Assembly (NCBI GenBank): GCA_029891385.1
Contig: CM057230.1
Location: 35,977,402 to 36,041,401 of the forward strand
Reading direction: 5' to 3'
DNA: 64,000 nucleotides
Source: Erythroxylum novogranatense
Lineage: Eukaryota; Streptophyta; Magnoliopsida; Malpighiales; Erythroxylaceae
Every line of letters starts with the position of its first letter. The stretch's first letter is position 1. This document shows, piece after piece, positions 1-10,336 of this stretch. The translations under genes and the position numbers were made by a program. The notes below the pieces were generated by a model, which was not told the origin of the DNA, ran no database searches, and saw only the letters and a list, made by a program, of their open reading frames with translations.

Positions 1-2
1 TA

Positions 3-15
3 GGCTCTGATACCA
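3..15 (-). promoter_or_regulatory. Primer-binding site of a family A element (A0)
   Basis: Read on the minus strand this is TGGTATCAGAGCC, the standard complement of the 3' end of plant initiator methionine tRNA. It sits 4 nt from the LTR that starts at 20. The body of this minus-strand element lies to the left of the window. Confidence 0.85.
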
Positions 16-19
16 AAGA

Positions 20-604
20 TGATACGGCAACAACCTAGAATCAATGTCTAGATCACCTCCGTTTCAATGATTGTTTCCAAACCTAAATTCAATCAATCTA
101 ACAAGACCCTTCACCCCTAAAACAGCAAGGAATTGGTAACAAAGAGTATAAGATTATAGGAATTGAATTAACGCCACAAGTTAGAACTTACTTGATAAGT
201 TGAATCAATCCTTAAGGTAAAACAAGCAAGAATCTCAATTCTCTCTTGAAGAATGCTTTCTAATTTTATTGATCTCTCTAAAACTCGTGTTCATGCCTAA
301 AGCAAGGGTTTAAATACCCTTTGCAATGTAAACCCTAATAAAGATAACCTAAAAATCCTAAAGAAATCCCAAATTATCAAAAAGGCCTTCTTGAAACAAA
401 TCTGCCCAAAAACAAATCCCACATGGATTTGGGCATCAAAACTAATTAAAATTGACTAGTCCTTGTCCAAATAGGATAAGAAAACCATAAAAATAGAAGA
501 CTAACTTAAGAGGGGCGAATTGAGCTTTTAAACTAGGCCCACAAGCTTGATTCCTTAAAATAAAACATACACATGACTTTTTAATGAAGCACATGCACAA
601 TTAA
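20..604 (-). repeat. Family A LTR, 5' LTR of element A0, truncated
   Basis: It starts TGATACGGCAACAACC and matches the full family A LTRs (for example 31556-32460) for about 585 bp. It stops where another LTR-like start, TGATACAGAAACCCC, begins at 605. The remaining 300 bp of this LTR is not found after element E. The primer-binding site at 3-15 makes it a 5' LTR. Confidence 0.85.
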
Positions 605-954
605 TGATACAGAAACCCCAAGAAAACAAGGTTCTTGAAACCCCCTAATCCTATTGAATCAAAACCCCAATCTTTCTATTCTAAGAACATGCTAGTTCAA
701 ACCACAATTATACGGAATTGAGACCCAAACCCAAAGAAAATTGAAGAATTGAACACGCCACAAGTGATTACCTTGATAAGTGATGCAATCCTTGAAGGAA
801 CACACCTTACTTCAAGAGAACTCTCAATTTCGTTAATCAACCAAATCTAATGTTTACAAGGATAAAATAAGGTATTTATACCCTTGCCCACGACCTAAAC
901 CTAAAAGGAATAGGTTACAAGACCCTTTAATGCTAAAACAAGCCTAATCCTAAT
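605..954 (-). repeat. LTR fragment of element E
   Basis: A sharp start, TGATACAGAAACCCC, interrupts the family A LTR. The segment has LTR-like text, including a 'cgccacaag...ttgataag' block also seen in family A and C LTRs, and a 'ggtatttatacc' TATA-like stretch. It joins RNase H coding sequence near 955, so the rest of the LTR and the integrase are deleted. I infer that this is the left end of element E; no second copy is present to confirm it. Confidence 0.5.
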
Positions 955-2107
955 GTACTCAAACCCTAACAATTTAGAACTTAAAGTAGTGATTAGAGTG
1001 TACCTTCTTGAAAGTGCATCAGCAATTACATTCTCCTTACCTTGTTTGTATTGTATCACGTATGGAAAGGTCTCTATGAATTCCAGCCACTTCGCATGCC
1101 TCTTGTTCAACTTACCTTGGCCCTTTAGATGTTTCAATGACTCATGATCAGAGATAATGCTGCCAAGTCTCCAATGCTCTCACCAAGGCATAGAGTTCCT
1201 TGTCATAAGTGAAATAATTCAATTGTGGCCCATGAAGTTTTTCACTGAAGTATGCAATGGGATGCTTACCCTGCATCAAAACAGCACCAATATCTAACCC
1301 GGAGGCATCACATTCTATCTCAAAAGCTTCATTAAAGTTAGGCAAACTCAATACAGGTGCAGAACACAATTTATCTTTCAATGTATTAAAAGCAAGTTCT
1401 TGTGCCTCATTCCACTTAAATCCGACATCCTTTTTAATTATTTCAGTCAATGGCGCAGCAATGGTACTAAAATCTTTCACAAAATGCCTATAAAAGCTAG
1501 CTAAACCATGAAAACTACGCACATCACTAATACACTTAGGAGTAGGCCAATCTTTAATAGCCTTAACCTTCTCCACATCAACATGCACACCATGGGCAGA
1601 AATAACAAAGCCAAGAAAAACAACTTTATCCATACAAAAAGAACACTTTTTAAATTTAACATATAGTCTTTCACACCTAAGTGCTTCAAGTATAGATTTA
1701 AGATGCATAACATGCTCATCAAGGCTTTTGCTATAAATTAAAATGTCATCAAAGTATACAACCACAAACTTGCCAATAAAATCACGCAAAACATGGTTCA
1801 TTAATCTCATAAAAGTGCTAGGTGCATTTGTCAAACCAAATGGCATGACCATCCACTCATATAGACCATATTTTGTTTTAAAGGCTGTTTTCCATTCATC
1901 CCCTACTTTCATTCTAATTTGATGATAACCACTCATGAGATCAATTTTTGTAAATAAACAAGCACCATGTAGCTCATCTAGCATATCATCTAGCCTAGGA
2001 ATGGGGTGGCGATACTTTACCGTTATCTTCTTTATTGCCTTGCAATCCACGCACATACGCCAAGTTCCATCTTTCTTTGGCACCAATAACACTGGAACTG
2101 CGCATGG
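955..2107 (-). pseudogene. Element E pol fragment: reverse transcriptase and RNase H
   Basis: The minus-strand frame from about 2104 to 1148 gives Ty3/gypsy RT: VPKKDG near the start, the [12 protein letters not shown] and [16 protein letters not shown] blocks, and catalytic YFDD at 1745-1756. The connection domain ([23 protein letters not shown]) and RNase H ([33 protein letters not shown]) follow. A deletion of about 26 bp removes the stretch between WQHYL and the TDHES motif and shifts the frame. RNase H resumes at 1137-955 ([27 protein letters not shown]). The upstream part of RT lies at 8805-9143, on the other side of inserted element B1. This is a dead copy. Confidence 0.9.
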
Positions 2108-2865
2108 TGATACGAAACCTCCAAGAATAGACTTTGAGAACTCCTTAACGACGAACCCAAATACTGACCTGAAAACCCCTAGTCAAATTCAGTACAACCT
2201 CAAGGATGAAGGTTAGAATTCATTTTACCTTGAATTGATCTAGATCTAAGATTCGAAACAATTCAGCCTCTAATCCTAGATTTGAAACACTCCACAAGAA
2301 AGTTGATCAAACTACTTGAATGTTTCTGAAGCATGTATTCACGCAAGAACACAAAGATAAAAGCAAAATGGCTTTTAGGTTAAAATTTCATCCAAAAGAA
2401 CCCATCACAATTCGTCCTAGGCATATATATAGCCTTTACATAACATAAAAAACCTATTCTGATATGGAAAACTTAATAGAATAGGAAACCTATTCGATAT
2501 GGAAACTTAATATAGGAAACCTATGATATGGAAAACTTAATAAATAGGAAAAATAGGAAACCTATTCGATATGGAAAACTTAATAAAACGTGGTTAAACA
2601 CTAAATCAAGCCTCATTCGTGAATGTCAACTTGTAACAAATTAAAGTTGACATCTTCAGCCCTTGTCTCCAAACGTGGCATCCCATGCAGTCCATGCAAG
2701 CCATTGCTAGCCAAAGTCACCAAGCCTTGTAAATGGCAATTTAATACTTGCTGAATCTTTTTGGCTCGTGATTTAGTAATTGGACCTCTTGGCAAAACAA
2801 TTGGATTGGAGATCATCTCTTCATGCTCCTCACGTCCTTGCTCTTGACCAAGCTGATTCGCATCA
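2108..2865 (-). repeat. 3' LTR of B1 (family B)
   Basis: It runs from TGATACGAAACC to GATTCGCATCA as read on the plus strand, 758 bp. It contains a small tandem array (about 2452-2587) of a unit of about 33 bp reading 'acctattcgatatgg', whose copy number differs between LTR copies. Its right third, in element orientation the first 84 codons, encodes the tail of the polyprotein, ending at 2613. Confidence 0.93.
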
Positions 2866-4560
2866 TTTCCCCTCTCCTCAAAAGGATTCGTCCTCGAATC
2901 ATAAGCATCACCTACATCAAAAGGACTCAAATCAGCAACATTTGAAGCAAAGGACCACTTTATATGCATTATCGTGGATTTAGTTTAGACGTGGATTTAG
3001 TTTAGACTTTCGTTCTTTGCGGAAATCGTTCTTTGGGAAAATGAACCCAAACCCAATCACCAGGCTGAAACAACATTGGTTTCCTTCCTTTATTCACCCT
3101 AGAAGCTACTTTGACATTTTGCTTCTCAATCCTCTCCTTAACTTGCTGATGTAACTTCTTCACATAATCTGCCTTTGAACTAGCATCAACACTCACAAAA
3201 TCATTAGATGGCAAGGGTAATATATCCAAAGGAGTAAGCGGATTGAAACCATACACAATTTCAAAAGGAGAACAATGAGTAGTGCTATGAACAGCCCTAT
3301 TATAAGCAAACTCCACAAATGGTAAACAATCCTCCACGTCCTAATGTTCTTTTCTAACACAGCCCTAAGTAAAGTAATCAATGTTCGATTCACAACCTCG
3401 GTTTGGCCATCGGTTTGAGGATGGCAAGTTGTTGAAAACAACAACTTAGTTCCCAACTTTCCCCACAGAACACGCCGAAATGGCTCAAAATTTAACATCT
3501 CTATCACTAAAAATGCTTTTAGGTATACCATGCAAACGCATACGACCTCTTTAAAGAACAAATCAGCAATCATCTTAGCATCATCAGTCTTATGACACGG
3601 TATAAAATGAGCCATTTTACTAAATCTATCAACCACAACAAAAATACTGTCACGACCTTTCCTAGTTTTAGGCAAACCAAGCACAAAATCCATAGACAAA
3701 TCAATCCAAGGTCCATTAGGAACAGGAAGTGGTGTGTACAAACCATGTGGTTTCAGCCTAGACTTAGCTTCTCTACATGTAATGCAATGCTCACAAACTT
3801 TATGCACATCATGTTTCATACCAGGCCAATAAAAATGCTCTATCAGCATATCATAGGTTTTACTTACCCCAAAATGACCCATCAATCCTCCTCCATGTGC
3901 TTCCTTAACTAATAATTCTGTCATTGAACACTTAGGAATACACAACCTACTTTTCTTAAACAAGAAACCATCAAACAAATGAAATTCTCTCAAAACAGCC
4001 ACATCACCACATGAATTATATATGTCACCAAAATCCTCATCACTGGCATACAATTCCTTAATATGCTCAAAGCCTAGCAATCTAGCACTAAGAGAATTAA
4101 GTAACACATACCTTCGCGATAACGCATCAGCCACAACATTTTCCTTACCTCTCTTGTATTTAATCACATATGGAAATGTTTCTATGAACTCCACCCATTT
4201 GGCATGTCTACGGTTCAGCTTATCTTGCCCCTTCAAATGTTTCAAACTCTCATGGTCAGTATGTATCACAAACTCCTTTGACCACAAATAGTGCTGCCAT
4301 GTATGCAAAGCTCGATACAATGCATATAACTCTTTGTCATACGTTGGATACTTCAAAGCTGCCCCACTTAATTTTTCACTAAAGAACATCAATGGCCTTT
4401 GATCCTGTAACAAAACAGCTCCAATTCCTATGCCACTTGCATCACATTCAATCTCAAAAGTCTTATCAAAATTAGGCAAAGCAAGCAAAGGTGCATTACA
4501 CAATTTATCTTTCAGTTCATTAAATGCATGTTCTTGGGCCTCTCCCCAAACAAATGTGAC
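2613..4560 (-). pseudogene. B1 pol 3' part: RNase H, integrase and LTR-encoded tail
   Basis: From 4503 leftwards the frame encodes RNase H ([36 protein letters not shown]). The integrase follows: its zinc-binding HGGGLMGH...CEHC region, then the catalytic core ([32 protein letters not shown]). Frameshifts occur near 3540, 3480 and 3340. About 140 bp around 2980-3000 is deleted or scrambled, with 'gtggatttagtttagac' repeated in tandem, and this removes the segment before the DSRTNPFEE motif. The frame resumes at 2969 and crosses the LTR boundary at 2865, ending with GPITKSRAKKIQQ and a stop at 2613. Established: RNase H degrades the RNA strand of the hybrid and integrase inserts the cDNA. This copy is non-functional. 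Confidence 0.88.
2866..2883 (-). promoter_or_regulatory. Polypurine tract of B1
   Basis: On the minus strand it reads TTTTGAGGAGAGGGGAAA directly before the 3' LTR start TGATGCG. It would prime plus-strand DNA synthesis. It overlaps the frame encoding SRTNPFEERGN. Confidence 0.85.
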
Positions 4561-5400
4561 ATTTTCTTAACTAACTCATTCAAGGTGCAGCTATGGTGCT
4601 GAAATTTCTAATAAACCTCCTATAGAAACCAGCAAGTCCATGAAAACTCCTCACCTCACTAGCACTTTCGTAGGACTCGGCCAATCTCTAATAGCCTTGA
4701 CCTTGTCCTCATCAACCTCTATACCATCACTAGTCACCACAAAACCAAGAAAATGAACCTTATCCATGCAAAACTACACTTATTAAGGTTAGCATACAGC
4801 TTCTCACGCCTAAAACGTCTAACACAATACGCACATGCATGACATGATCATCCAAACATTTAGAGTAAACAAGAATATCATCAAAATACACAACAACAAA
4901 TTTACCCAAGTGCTCACGCAACACATGATTCATCAAGCGCATGAATGTACTAGGTGCATTAGTAAGACCAAACGGCATAACCAACCACTCATACAGCCCA
5001 TATTTAGTCTTAAACGCTGTTTTCCACTCATCACCCACACTCATTCGAATTTGATAATAACCAGATTTCAAATCAATTTTGTGAACAAACAAGAACCATG
5101 TAATTCATCAAGCATATCATCTAATCTAGGAATAGGATGTCGATACTTTACGGTGATTTTATTGATGGCTCGACAGTCCACGCACATCCTGACGTCCCGT
5201 CCTTCTTTGGCACAAGAATAACAGAACCGAACAAGGACTTAAGCTTTCTCTCACATATCCCTTAGCTAGCAATTCCTCCACTGCCTCTCAGATCTCCTTT
5301 GTCTCGAAAGGATTAGCTCGATATGCTGGCCTATTGGGAATGGCAGCCCCGGAATGAAGTCAATTTGATGCTCTATGCCTCGGATTGGTGGCAACCCATC
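4561..5400 (-). pseudogene. B1 reverse transcriptase
   Basis: The best-preserved piece is 5092-4760, with [41 protein letters not shown] and catalytic YFDD at 4877-4888. The VPKKDG block upstream (about 5200) and the linker ([15 protein letters not shown], about 5370) are readable but cut by single-base deletions compared with the intact frame in sister element B2 (36277-36954). After YFDD the frame breaks near 4800 and again near 4560. Role: polymerase domain of the gag-pol polyprotein. Dead copy. Confidence 0.9.
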
Positions 5401-5539
5401 AGGCATTTCCTCGGAAACAAATCAGCATATTCTGCAAAAGATCAACAAACACACTGGGCAAAGATTGGTTAGCATTAGTAGTTTCCAAACAAGGCCCTTT
5501 GCACAAAACACAAACATAGGCTGTTTGGAGAAGAAAACA

Positions 5540-6402
5540 TGTTTAACCTCACTTGTACTAGCTAACAAACTCACATTTTCTCTCCTCTTTTATTTTTTCA
5601 ATCTGGATTTGCTTTTGTTGCGCTTTTCTCTCTTTCTTTTCACTCGTTTTGTTCACTCTCTTTTCTCTAGTTTCATTCAATTTTTGTTCACTCTTTTTCT
5701 CTCTTTTCACTTTTTTTTCTTTCTTTTCAAATTCAAGTCTCATTCTTTCCATTTTACATTGATCTTCATATACTTCTTTGGAAGAGAGCGGTGTCAGAAT
5801 CGTCTTTCGTCCATCTTTAGTGAATGAATACCGATTGAGGTATCCATCATGTATAGCTCGCCTATCATACTGCCATGGACGTCCAAGCAAAATCTCTCCA
5901 GCATGCATTGGCATCACATCACACAACACGTCATCATGATATTTACCAATGGAAAAGAAACTATAGATTGCCGATTTACCTTAACCTCTCCACATTCATT
6001 CAGCCACTGAAGTTTGTAAGGTCGTGGATGAGGTTGTGTAGACAGCCCCAATCGATCAACCAAGAGTGTACTTACCACATTGGTACAGCTACCACCATCC
6101 ACAATCACAATGCAAGCCTTCCCTTGAACATGACATCTTGTATGGAACAAGTTGTCTCGCTGATCCTCATGGTTTTCCTCCTTCAATTGCATGTTAAGAA
6201 CACGCCTAGTAACCAGCAAATCTCCCTTTATTGGTTCTTCAATGCTCCCATCACTACAGATCTTCCAATTCGGCATCTCACCACCATCACTCTCATCATC
6301 ACTTTCTTCTTCATCAGTCACTATCTCACCATTTTCATAGTCATAACTCTCTTGTTTGGACATTCTTTGCTGATATGTCCCACACCTTGACACTTCCAAC
6401 AC
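5540..6402 (-). pseudogene. B1 protease region and charged linker
   Basis: The frame from 6402 to 5914 gives a retropepsin-like domain: HTRCHVQGKACIVIVDGGSC, STLLVDRLGL, YKLQWLNECGEV. After a frameshift it continues at 5929 with MPMHAGEILLGRPWQYDRR, the flap and C-terminal part of the fold. The active-site triad reads D-G-G where retropepsins usually have D-[ST]-G. A lysine/glutamate-rich linker of about 70 residues (KKEKKVKREKK and similar) leads to RT; on the plus strand it appears as the pyrimidine-rich stretch 5580-5760. Confidence 0.85.
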
Positions 6403-7480
6403 TTAATATCTCGATTTCGCTGCCTTGGCTCATCGAATTTGGACTTGCCCTTAGAACTTGATTCGGCCTTCGCTTTACCACCATCTTGAACAGCCTTGCT
6501 GCCACCTTTAAAATCACATTTTCCATCCCTATTCCAAGAAGAATTTGCATTAGAAATAGGTTTGGAATAATACCTTGCTGTTCCTTTTCTTTGAATTTGC
6601 CTTTCTACTTTGATGGCAATGTGCACCATTTCTTCTAATTCCACATATGGTTGTAAATCCACTCCGTCAGCTATGTCTTGATTCAAACCAGCCAAGAAAC
6701 GTGCCATGGTCGTCTCCACATCCTCTTCTAAGTCAGCCCTAGTCATCAACATCTCCATTTCTTTGTAGTAATCATCAACACTCTTACTTCCTTGCTTAAG
6801 AACCTGAAGTCTTTGCATGATTTCCCTATGGAAATGTCTAGGAACAAACCGCTTCCTCATGACTGATTTTAGATCAGCCCACGTTTCAATTGGGTACTCC
6901 AAATTCCTTCTCCTACTAGTCACTAATCGATCCCACCAGGCTATTGCATAATCTGTGAATTGAGTAAAGAAGCTTGACCTTCTTTTCTTCAATACATCTA
7001 TGGCACTCAAAATAAGTTCAACTTGTTTCTCCCATTGCAAATAAGCTTCTGGATCTGATGTACCTCGAAAATTTGGTATTTTAAGCTTGATGCTCCCAAA
7101 GCTTCTATCCGCACCATCTTCACCTCTATGATTTCTGCCATAGTTAACATGATTATTCGGCCTTCCCTACCCCTTCCAGACCACGGCCTCTTCTTCCTCC
7201 ACCTCTAGGGAAAATTAGTTCAACATCATTTGCATCTTCCTCCTCAAGCTCATGGTCATCTTCCTCAAATTCTGGTTGTTGCACCTGATTTGACCACCAA
7301 CTTGTCTTCCTTGTCATTCGGAGTTGCTCTTTCAACATTCCGCAACCTTAAATTCATACGTTCCAAGGTTTCGTTTATATTCTCCATGGCTCGATATAAA
7401 CGTAAATTTGCTTGTTGAGCCTCACGCAACCTATCCGGATCAATCTGAACTCTCCTTTCATCATCACCTTGATTAGACAT
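6321..7480 (-). pseudogene. B1 gag
   Basis: The start is the ATG at 7480 (MSNQGDDERRVQIDP), the same start as in B2 (39021). An N-terminal, probably helical, segment (QQANLRLYRAMENINETLE) is followed by an acidic and Gly/Arg-rich region. The retrotransposon gag domain (WEKQVELIL, YAIAWWDRL, MRKRFVPRHFHREIMQRLQ, VDDYYKEMEML, MARFLAGLN) comes next. The zinc knuckle CWKCQGVGHISKEC lies at about 6360-6402. Frameshifts near 7290 and 7140 break it. Gag forms the virus-like particle and the knuckle binds element RNA. Confidence 0.9.
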
Positions 7481-8024
7481 TATACCTGCAAGAAAAGGTT
7501 AGTACAAACAAATATAGGCCTCACAACACTCCCTCGCGTGTTTACACTCAAATAATGAAGGTTGTTCACTCGTGTTTCACTCAATTAATGTTTTCGCTCA
7601 AGGTTCACTCACACCTCTCAAGCTGATTTCTTTTATGTTCTTAGGAGAATCACACTTTATGAAACAATTCCAATAGCCTTCCTCGTGATGTATCCGAACC
7701 TAAAATTCCCAATGCCTCACTAATCAAGTCGGTTCAAACAGCCCCATCAATGGTGAAAATTTTGGGACTGAAAAATTATATTGATTCTAACCCACCTAGA
7801 TTCGATCCTTATCTCCTAAATAGCAAGGAGAATGAAAATTTTTGTAGAAGGATTTTGTACTCTTTTTTTTTTTGGCTCCTCTCACTATCTCTTTGAAGAC
7901 AACCTCAATTCACCCCAACGAAACAAGGATAGCAACAAAGAACAAGACCGAACAAGATCAAATTTAGAAACGAAACGAAATTGATAGGGATAAAACCTGA
8001 TCTAGAGCCGAGCTCGATACCAAA
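7481..8024 (-). promoter_or_regulatory. B1 leader and primer-binding site
   Basis: This is non-coding leader between the 5' LTR and gag. The primer site at 8010-8022 reads, on the minus strand, TGGTATCGAGCT. Compared with the initiator-Met consensus it lacks the AG after TGGTATC, so it is degenerate. The leader has a T-run at 7861-7874 and 'cgtgtttcactcaa' motifs near 7575 that recur in family A and C leaders. Confidence 0.7.
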
Positions 8025-8804
8025 TGATACGGAACCTCCAAGAATAGACTTTGAGAACTCCTTAACGACGAACCCAAATATTGACTGAAAACCCTAGTCG
8101 AATTCAAGACAACCTCAAGGATGAAGGTTAGAATTCAGATTACCTTGAATTGATCTAGATCTAAGATTCAAACAATTCAGCCTCTAATCCTAGATTTGAA
8201 ACACTCCACAAGAAAGTTGATCAAACTACTTGAATGTTTCGAAGCATGTATACACGCAAGAACACAAAGATAAAACAAAACGGCTTTTAGGTTAAAATTT
8301 CATCCAAAAGAACCCATCACAATTAGCCCTAGGCATATATATAGCCTTTACATAACATAAAAAACCTATTCGATATGGAAAACTTAATAAAATAGGAAAC
8401 CTATTCGATATGGAAAACTTAATAAATAGGAAACCTATTACGATATGGAAAACTTAATAAATAGGAAACCTATTCGATATGGAAAACTGAATAGAAACCT
8501 ATTCTGATATGGAAAACTTAATAAAAACGTGGTTAAACACTAAATCAAGCCTCATTCGTGAATGTCAACTTGTAACAAATTAAAGTTGACATCTTCAGCC
8601 CTTGTCTCCAAACGTGGCATCCCATGCAGTCCATGCACGCCATTGCTAGCCAAAGTCACCAAGCCTTGTAAATGGCAATTTAATGCTTGCTGAATCTTTT
8701 TGGCTCGTGATCTAGTAATTGGACCTCTTGGCAAAACAATTGGATTGGAGATCATCTCTTCATGCTCCTCACGTCCTTGCTCTTGACCAAGCTGATTCGC
8801 ATCA
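8025..8804 (-). repeat. 5' LTR of B1 (family B)
   Basis: It runs TGATACGGAACC to GATTCGCATCA, 780 bp. A likely TATA box, TATATATA, lies at 8335-8343 (minus strand). The 33-bp minisatellite (8358-8525) has a different unit arrangement from the 3' LTR. The right end encodes the polyprotein tail out of context. Confidence 0.93.
8335..8343 (-). promoter_or_regulatory. TATA-like box in the B1 5' LTR
   Basis: A run of TATATATA sits in the family B LTR. The same run is found at 39880-39888 in B2. Position mid-LTR and conservation in both elements fit the U3 promoter. Inference only. Confidence 0.5.
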
Positions 8805-9143
8805 CATGGGCTTAGACTTTCTCTCACGTGCCCCCTCTCAAGCAACTCTTCCACTTGCCTTTGAAGCTCCTTTGTCTCCTCAGGATTGCTTCTATAGGCT
8901 GGGCGATTTGGAATTTGAACTCCTGGCACGAGATCAATCTGATGTTCAATGCCCCTCAATGGTGGTAGTCCTTTGGGCAACTCATCTGGAAAGACATCAA
9001 AGTATTCCTGCAAAACAAGTCTCACAACTCTAGGCACAGAAGGGTCAAGATCAGTCTCACCATAAAACAACTCCTTGTACATAAGCAAAACCAATGGTTT
9101 CTGTGCGTACATGACCTTCCTCAACTCTTTTTCTTTTGCAATC
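8805..9143 (-). pseudogene. Element E: linker and N-terminus of reverse transcriptase
   Basis: The minus-strand frame reads KVMYAQKPLVLLMYKELF, then [32 protein letters not shown] and [12 protein letters not shown]. This is the stretch that precedes VPKKDG in Ty3/gypsy pol. It meets the B1 LTR at 8804, after CATGG, and continues across B1 at 2107. At its upstream end (9143) it runs into unrelated sequence that I assign to a copia-like insertion. Confidence 0.88.
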
Positions 9144-10323
9144 TCATCGGGACCATTGTGTAAGTCTACTTATGCGTCTACAGTGCACGGACAAGTCGAC
9201 TTGTATCTTTATTAGTCGACTTATCCATGTGGAATTGCTATCTAATCGGCTAATTTCTCAATCCGTGCAGTTCCAATTCACAATACCAAGTGTAATATCC
9301 TTTATTATGATGTACCAATGAAACACTTTCATTGTTCCATGCTTACCATATATAGTCAAACTATACATGAAAAACTTGAAATCAATGAATACACTCTTAT
9401 CCATTCAGATCTCCAAATAATTTGGAGAATATCAAACTATCACCCGAAGTATCTCTAGGTAGTCTAAACTTTATCAAGATTACTTCGGCACATGTCACAA
9501 AATTTGTGATGGCCAAAATAATCAAGACAACAAAATACACTAACGAGACACTAATGTGACACATTTGACATCCAAAAAATATTTAGAAACCTAATTTCAA
9601 GAAATTCAATTTGGAAAGCATACAACATCAATATAACACATTTTTAATCACATTAAAAATGATCCAAGGCATTGGAATTGAGAAATACACAATTTATCAT
9701 TCCAAACAACCAGCAACTTTCTCAAAACTGCCAAGCTCTGTGTTTTGCTTGAAAAACTCATTGAAACAATTTCAATAAATTATGAGAAAATTACAGAGGT
9801 TAGAACATGTTCACAACATGTTCCATGAATTTTTTCAGGATTTATTTCCAACAAAACTCATCCAATCTCAGCAACAAAGCCAATGTAGAATCTGTGTTCC
9901 TCAACACAGTTATTCCCAGCAGCACGCAATAAATTCTCAAATAAATAGTAAATCATCTCGAAAATATTTTTTCATTCTCGTAGACATTCATCAACATCTT
10001 AGAGACATTTTGGTGAAAGAAAATCCAAAAAAAATTTCTACAATTTATTCTCGAATTTATAAACATGCATGTTCATTGAATGTGCACAAAGACAGCAACC
10101 AGAACATTGGGGAATAAATTAGCAAAACCATATCAAATCAAATTGATAAATTCCGAGCTTCCACAGACATATGCAACATCTTGTGAACACATCTGGCTAA
10201 GAAAATTTTGAAAACAATATTTCTACACTGAATTCAAAATTCACACAATCAACATGCATCATCGTCACAAGCAATAGGCAACTCCGACCTAGTCATGGTT
10301 TCTTCGTTATATACGACACAAGT

Positions 10324-10336
10324 GGCTCTGATACCA
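10324..10336 (-). promoter_or_regulatory. Primer-binding site of the copia-like element
   Basis: It reads TGGTATCAGAGCC on the minus strand, a perfect match to the initiator-Met tRNA consensus, next to the putative LTR that starts at about 10337. Confidence 0.65.

Larger units (their letters stand above)
2108..8804 (-). mobile_element. Full-length Ty3/gypsy chromovirus B1, inserted in element E
   Basis: The element has two similar LTRs (2108-2865 and 8025-8804), a polypurine tract, a degenerate initiator-Met primer site and the order gag-PR-RT-RNH-IN on the minus strand. The flanking 5-bp duplication CATGG (2103-2107 and 8805-8809) is perfect. Removing B1 rejoins the RT sequence of element E just before VPKKDG. 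All coding parts carry frameshifts, so it is non-autonomous. Confidence 0.95.

Noticed and set aside
3..15. tRNA gene fragments at the TGGTATCAGAGCC sites
   Set aside because: Only 12-14 nt match the tRNA 3' end and each lies at an LTR edge, which is what a primer-binding site is.
5375..5827. Plus-strand frames rich in Phe, Leu and Ser opposite the protease-RT linker (also 37124-37418)
   Set aside because: They are the complement of the Lys/Glu-rich linker of minus-strand pol.
9782..10117. Plus-strand frame of 111 codons
   Set aside because: No similarity I can recognise, no start context or composition change; it lies in probable copia leader sequence.
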